This document shows, piece after piece, positions 6,063-7,854 of a stretch of 7,854 nt of DNA. A program made the position numbers and the translations under genes. This DNA is from Lentisphaerota bacterium (GTDB lineage Bacteria; Verrucomicrobiota; Lentisphaeria; Oligosphaerales; Oligosphaeraceae). The DNA lies in assembly GCA_012800565.1 (NCBI GenBank), contig JAAZIZ010000154.1, positions 1 to 7,854 on the forward strand. The letters run 5' to 3'. The notes under the pieces were generated by a model. That model made no database searches. It had not been told where the DNA came from and was given only the letters and a program-made list of their open reading frames with translations. The stretch's first letter is position 1, and each line of letters starts with the position of its first letter.

Positions 6063-7685
6063 CTAACGCCGCGGAGGTGTCGCCAACAACCGGGTCTGCT
6101 GGAACTGGTGGCGGAAAAACAACAGCCATTCCCGGATAGTTTTCGTGCGGCCTTCGGAATCCCGCAAAGCCGCGGCCACCTGAGCCGATTGCGAATGCTC
6201 GAAAGGCAGTGCCTCGAAAGCCGCCATCGCCTCTGCCTGTGCGGCCGGGCCGCCGCCATCCAGAATGGCTTTCCAGGCTCCGCGCAGCTCCGGCTCACAG
6301 TCGATAACCATTACCTTGATCAGAATGCGCATGACATCAAACAGCGGGCCGGTCCAGCTGCCTTGATACTGGAATGCCGCGGCCAGCGCGAAAGGCTCGG
6401 CTTCCGGTGCGCTCATGCAGCTGCGGTCCTGGGGTGTATAGACATCGCGGCGCACCGGCAGACGGTGCAGGCTGTATTTCTCCGGTCCGCCAGGTGTGCC
6501 GGCACGGTATCCCCAGAGACGCTGCCCTTCCTGACTGAGCAGGAAATCAATGAACATCCGGGCCCGCTCGGGATGCGGCGCCCCCCGCAACATCCCCACC
6601 GGGTCTGCCGAGACCGTCGAGGCCGCATCAGGAGTCCGGAACAGCATGACCGTCTCACCTTGATGACCGTTTACCCACTCGGCCTGCGAGCGGCCGTAGA
6701 AATCGATGCACATGCCGGCCGCAATCTGCCCCATTGCGGTATCCATCGGCACCTTGCTGGCGGAAAAAGTCAGATAGCTGGCATTGCCGCCAATGCGTTT
6801 GATCAGGTTGATGGCATCGCGCCAGCTCCGGTCCAGCGCCTGCTCTGTGCTGAGACTCCCGGCCGCAACCTGGGACTGCAGCGCACTCATGCTGTCTTGC
6901 ATCTGACGCTGAATCAGCATCTCAAAGCATTTGGTGATCGAGCCGCTCTTCGAGGGATCAGCCAAACCAACCGCATTGAACAGCCGCGGATCGCTTAAAT
7001 CCGCCCAGCTGCGCAAGGGCAGCTCCCCGCCAGTTACCGTATAGCCGGCCTGCTGCAGACGCACCACATTGCCGCAGATGCCGAAAGAGGAAAAACAGAC
7101 CCCGTAATAGCGGTCTTTGGAATCATACCAGACCTCCCCGCCACCGCCGGCAGAAATGATCGGTTCCGGACCGGCAAACCATTCTGGATGGCGCTCCCGC
7201 AGGCCGCAGGGGACCAGGACGCCGGCGTCAGCCTGCTGCTGAAAATCGTACTGCCCGCCGCCGAAAAACAAGTCAATGCCGATGCCGATGTCGCTTTGCA
7301 GGAATTCCTGCCGGGCTTCCCAATGCGGCGAATCCGGCCCGAGTTTGCGATTCAGGAAAGCCAGGGCGAGTTCTTCGCTCCATTGCCCCCCGCGCTGATT
7401 GATCCAATAGTCGCGGAAATTAGCAGTATAGGCGCTGGCCAGGTAGCGGACGATATCACTGGCACCGCCCACCGTCCGCCAGTCCAGGGAGACCTTGCGG
7501 CCGGTCTGCTCGTAATAATAGCGCCGGAAAGCCTGCTCGAACTCAAAGCGGATGGATTCGTTATGCGGCGAGACGATGACCAGCTGATCAGCACTTAAAT
7601 CAATCTGCTCCGCAGGTTTCCGCAGCAACAGAGGCAGACAGAGGACCAGGCCCAAAGGAATAACAACCCAGAGAATGCGCTTCAT
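6063..7685 (-). CDS. Extracellular solute-binding protein (ABC transporter type, Fe(III)/FutA-like fold)
   Basis: A 540-residue exported or membrane-anchored periplasmic binding protein. Residues 4-21 are hydrophobic after MKR, giving a Sec signal or anchor. The only early Cys (C16, in LVLC) does not fit a lipobox, and no clear AXA cleavage site follows, so uncleaved anchoring is possible. The mature part starts like family 1 binding proteins: LVIVSPHNESIRFEFEQAF (35-53), then DWRTVGGASDIVRYL (68-82). Next come DLFFGGGQYDF (138-148), the central GLADPSKSGSI (240-250) and GMCIDFYGR (324-332), typical of Fe(III)/thiamine-like class 2 binding proteins. The C-terminal 130 or so residues are extra relative to the common 330-360-residue length. 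Ligand cannot be read from sequence; iron is only a family guess. No permease or ATPase adjoins it downstream, where the double-PilT gene follows after 27 bases. ATG 7685 has only a weak upstream SD (TGAG, 9 bases away). Confidence 0.85.
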   Translation of the reverse strand: MKRILWVVIPLGLVLCLPLLLRKPAEQIDLSADQLVIVSPHNESIRFEFEQAFRRYYYEQTGRKVSLDWRTVGGASDIVRYLASAYTANFRDYWINQRGGQWSEELALAFLNRKLGPDSPHWEARQEFLQSDIGIGIDLFFGGGQYDFQQQADAGVLVPCGLRERHPEWFAGPEPIISAGGGGEVWYDSKDRYYGVCFSSFGICGNVVRLQQAGYTVTGGELPLRSWADLSDPRLFNAVGLADPSKSGSITKCFEMLIQRQMQDSMSALQSQVAAGSLSTEQALDRSWRDAINLIKRIGGNASYLTFSASKVPMDTAMGQIAAGMCIDFYGRSQAEWVNGHQGETVMLFRTPDAASTVSADPVGMLRGAPHPERARMFIDFLLSQEGQRLWGYRAGTPGGPEKYSLHRLPVRRDVYTPQDRSCMSAPEAEPFALAAAFQYQGSWTGPLFDVMRILIKVMVIDCEPELRGAWKAILDGGGPAAQAEAMAAFEALPFEHSQSAQVAAALRDSEGRTKTIREWLLFFRHQFQQTRLLATPPRR

Positions 7686-7820
7686 TTATGCACTCAGACC
7701 AGCGATTGATTAATTGATAATCTCCGCAGTATTGCGGGGAACGAAGATATAAGGTAATGGCATTTTGCAGCTTTACAATTTCCCCGCCTGATTTAACCAG
7801 CACCCACGAGGTCAGACGGG
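7686..7820. other. Intergenic leader of the solute-binding protein gene
   Basis: This is the only non-coding stretch in the window besides short gaps, and is AT-rich compared with the genes. It should carry the promoter of the minus-strand block. I see a TATA-like stretch (CCTTATATC on the minus strand, about 7747-7755) but no properly spaced -35, so I call no promoter. I see no tRNA or other recognisable RNA. A 67-codon minus-strand frame here (7803 to 7600) overlaps the binding-protein start and has no support. Confidence 0.5.
7721..7787 (-). promoter_or_regulatory. Possible alternative hairpins in the 5' leader
   Basis: In the minus-strand RNA, GCGGGGAA (from 7787-7780) can pair with TTCCCCGC (7741-7734), 8 perfect pairs. 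The same TTCCCCGCA can instead pair with TGCGGAGA (7728-7721) across a 4-base loop, with one C-A mismatch. The two pairings share an arm and exclude each other, as in attenuators. No U-run follows and no known riboswitch is recognised, so function is speculative. Confidence 0.25.
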
Positions 7821-7854
7821 GTGGACATTGTGGACATTGTGGACATTGTGGACA
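7821..7854. repeat. 9-bp tandem repeat GTGGACATT, at least 3.8 copies
   Basis: Three exact 9-bp units (7821-7829, 7830-7838, 7839-7847) plus a 7-base partial unit (7848-7854) run off the window edge, so total copy number is unknown. The period is a multiple of three. On the minus strand each unit reads ATG-TCC-ACA (Met-Ser-Thr). On the plus strand it reads Val-Asp-Ile in one frame. The array lies upstream of the solute-binding protein gene, which starts 135 bases away. Confidence 0.92.

Noticed and set aside
6039..6998. A 319-codon plus-strand frame opposite the solute-binding protein gene
   Set aside because: No domain is recognisable, and the minus-strand frame has a signal segment and clear binding-protein motifs.
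6063..7685. Lipoprotein assignment for the solute-binding protein
   Set aside because: The only candidate Cys (residue 16) is preceded by Leu-Val-Leu and lies inside the hydrophobic stretch, so it lacks the small residues of a lipobox.
7600..7803. A 67-codon minus-strand frame across the leader
   Set aside because: It needs a GTG start, overlaps the binding-protein gene by 86 bases in another frame, and shows no motif.
7821..7854. A CRISPR array
   Set aside because: The 9-bp units are contiguous with no spacers and far too short for CRISPR repeats.

Overview
The window is moderately GC-rich, densely coding bacterial DNA with two convergent gene blocks. The iron-sulfur redox proteins suggest an anaerobe, and a type IV pilus motor suggests an organism that makes pili. 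A PVC-superphylum relative (for example Lentisphaerota/Victivallales) is my best guess from the overall style of the proteins, especially the long solute-binding protein. There is no rRNA or other marker here to prove it.

Left block, plus strand (2-2501): three consecutive, translationally coupled genes encode related 4Fe-4S proteins. They resemble the corrinoid-dependent reductive dehalogenase (RdhA) / epoxyqueuosine reductase (QueG) superfamily. The first is cut by the window edge. The first two look like tandem duplicates. The third is longer and has rearranged cysteines in its second cluster region. None of the visible N-termini has a Tat signal, so these look like cytoplasmic redox enzymes rather than respiratory dehalogenases. 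Their substrate is unknown.

Right block, minus strand (7685 down to 2505): an extracellular solute-binding protein gene is followed by an unusual 724-residue gene holding two complete PilT-type retraction ATPase modules in one polypeptide. Then comes tilS, the tRNA(Ile) lysidine synthetase. Gaps of 27 and 18 bases suggest one transcription unit. The blocks meet tail to tail with only 3 bases between the stop codons.

Right edge (7686-7854): this is the only non-coding stretch. It is the leader of the solute-binding protein gene, with two mutually exclusive inverted-repeat pairings. It ends in a 9-bp tandem repeat (GTGGACATT) that runs off the window.

The best leads are the three-gene RdhA/QueG-like cluster and the fused double PilT. 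The 9-mer array comes next.
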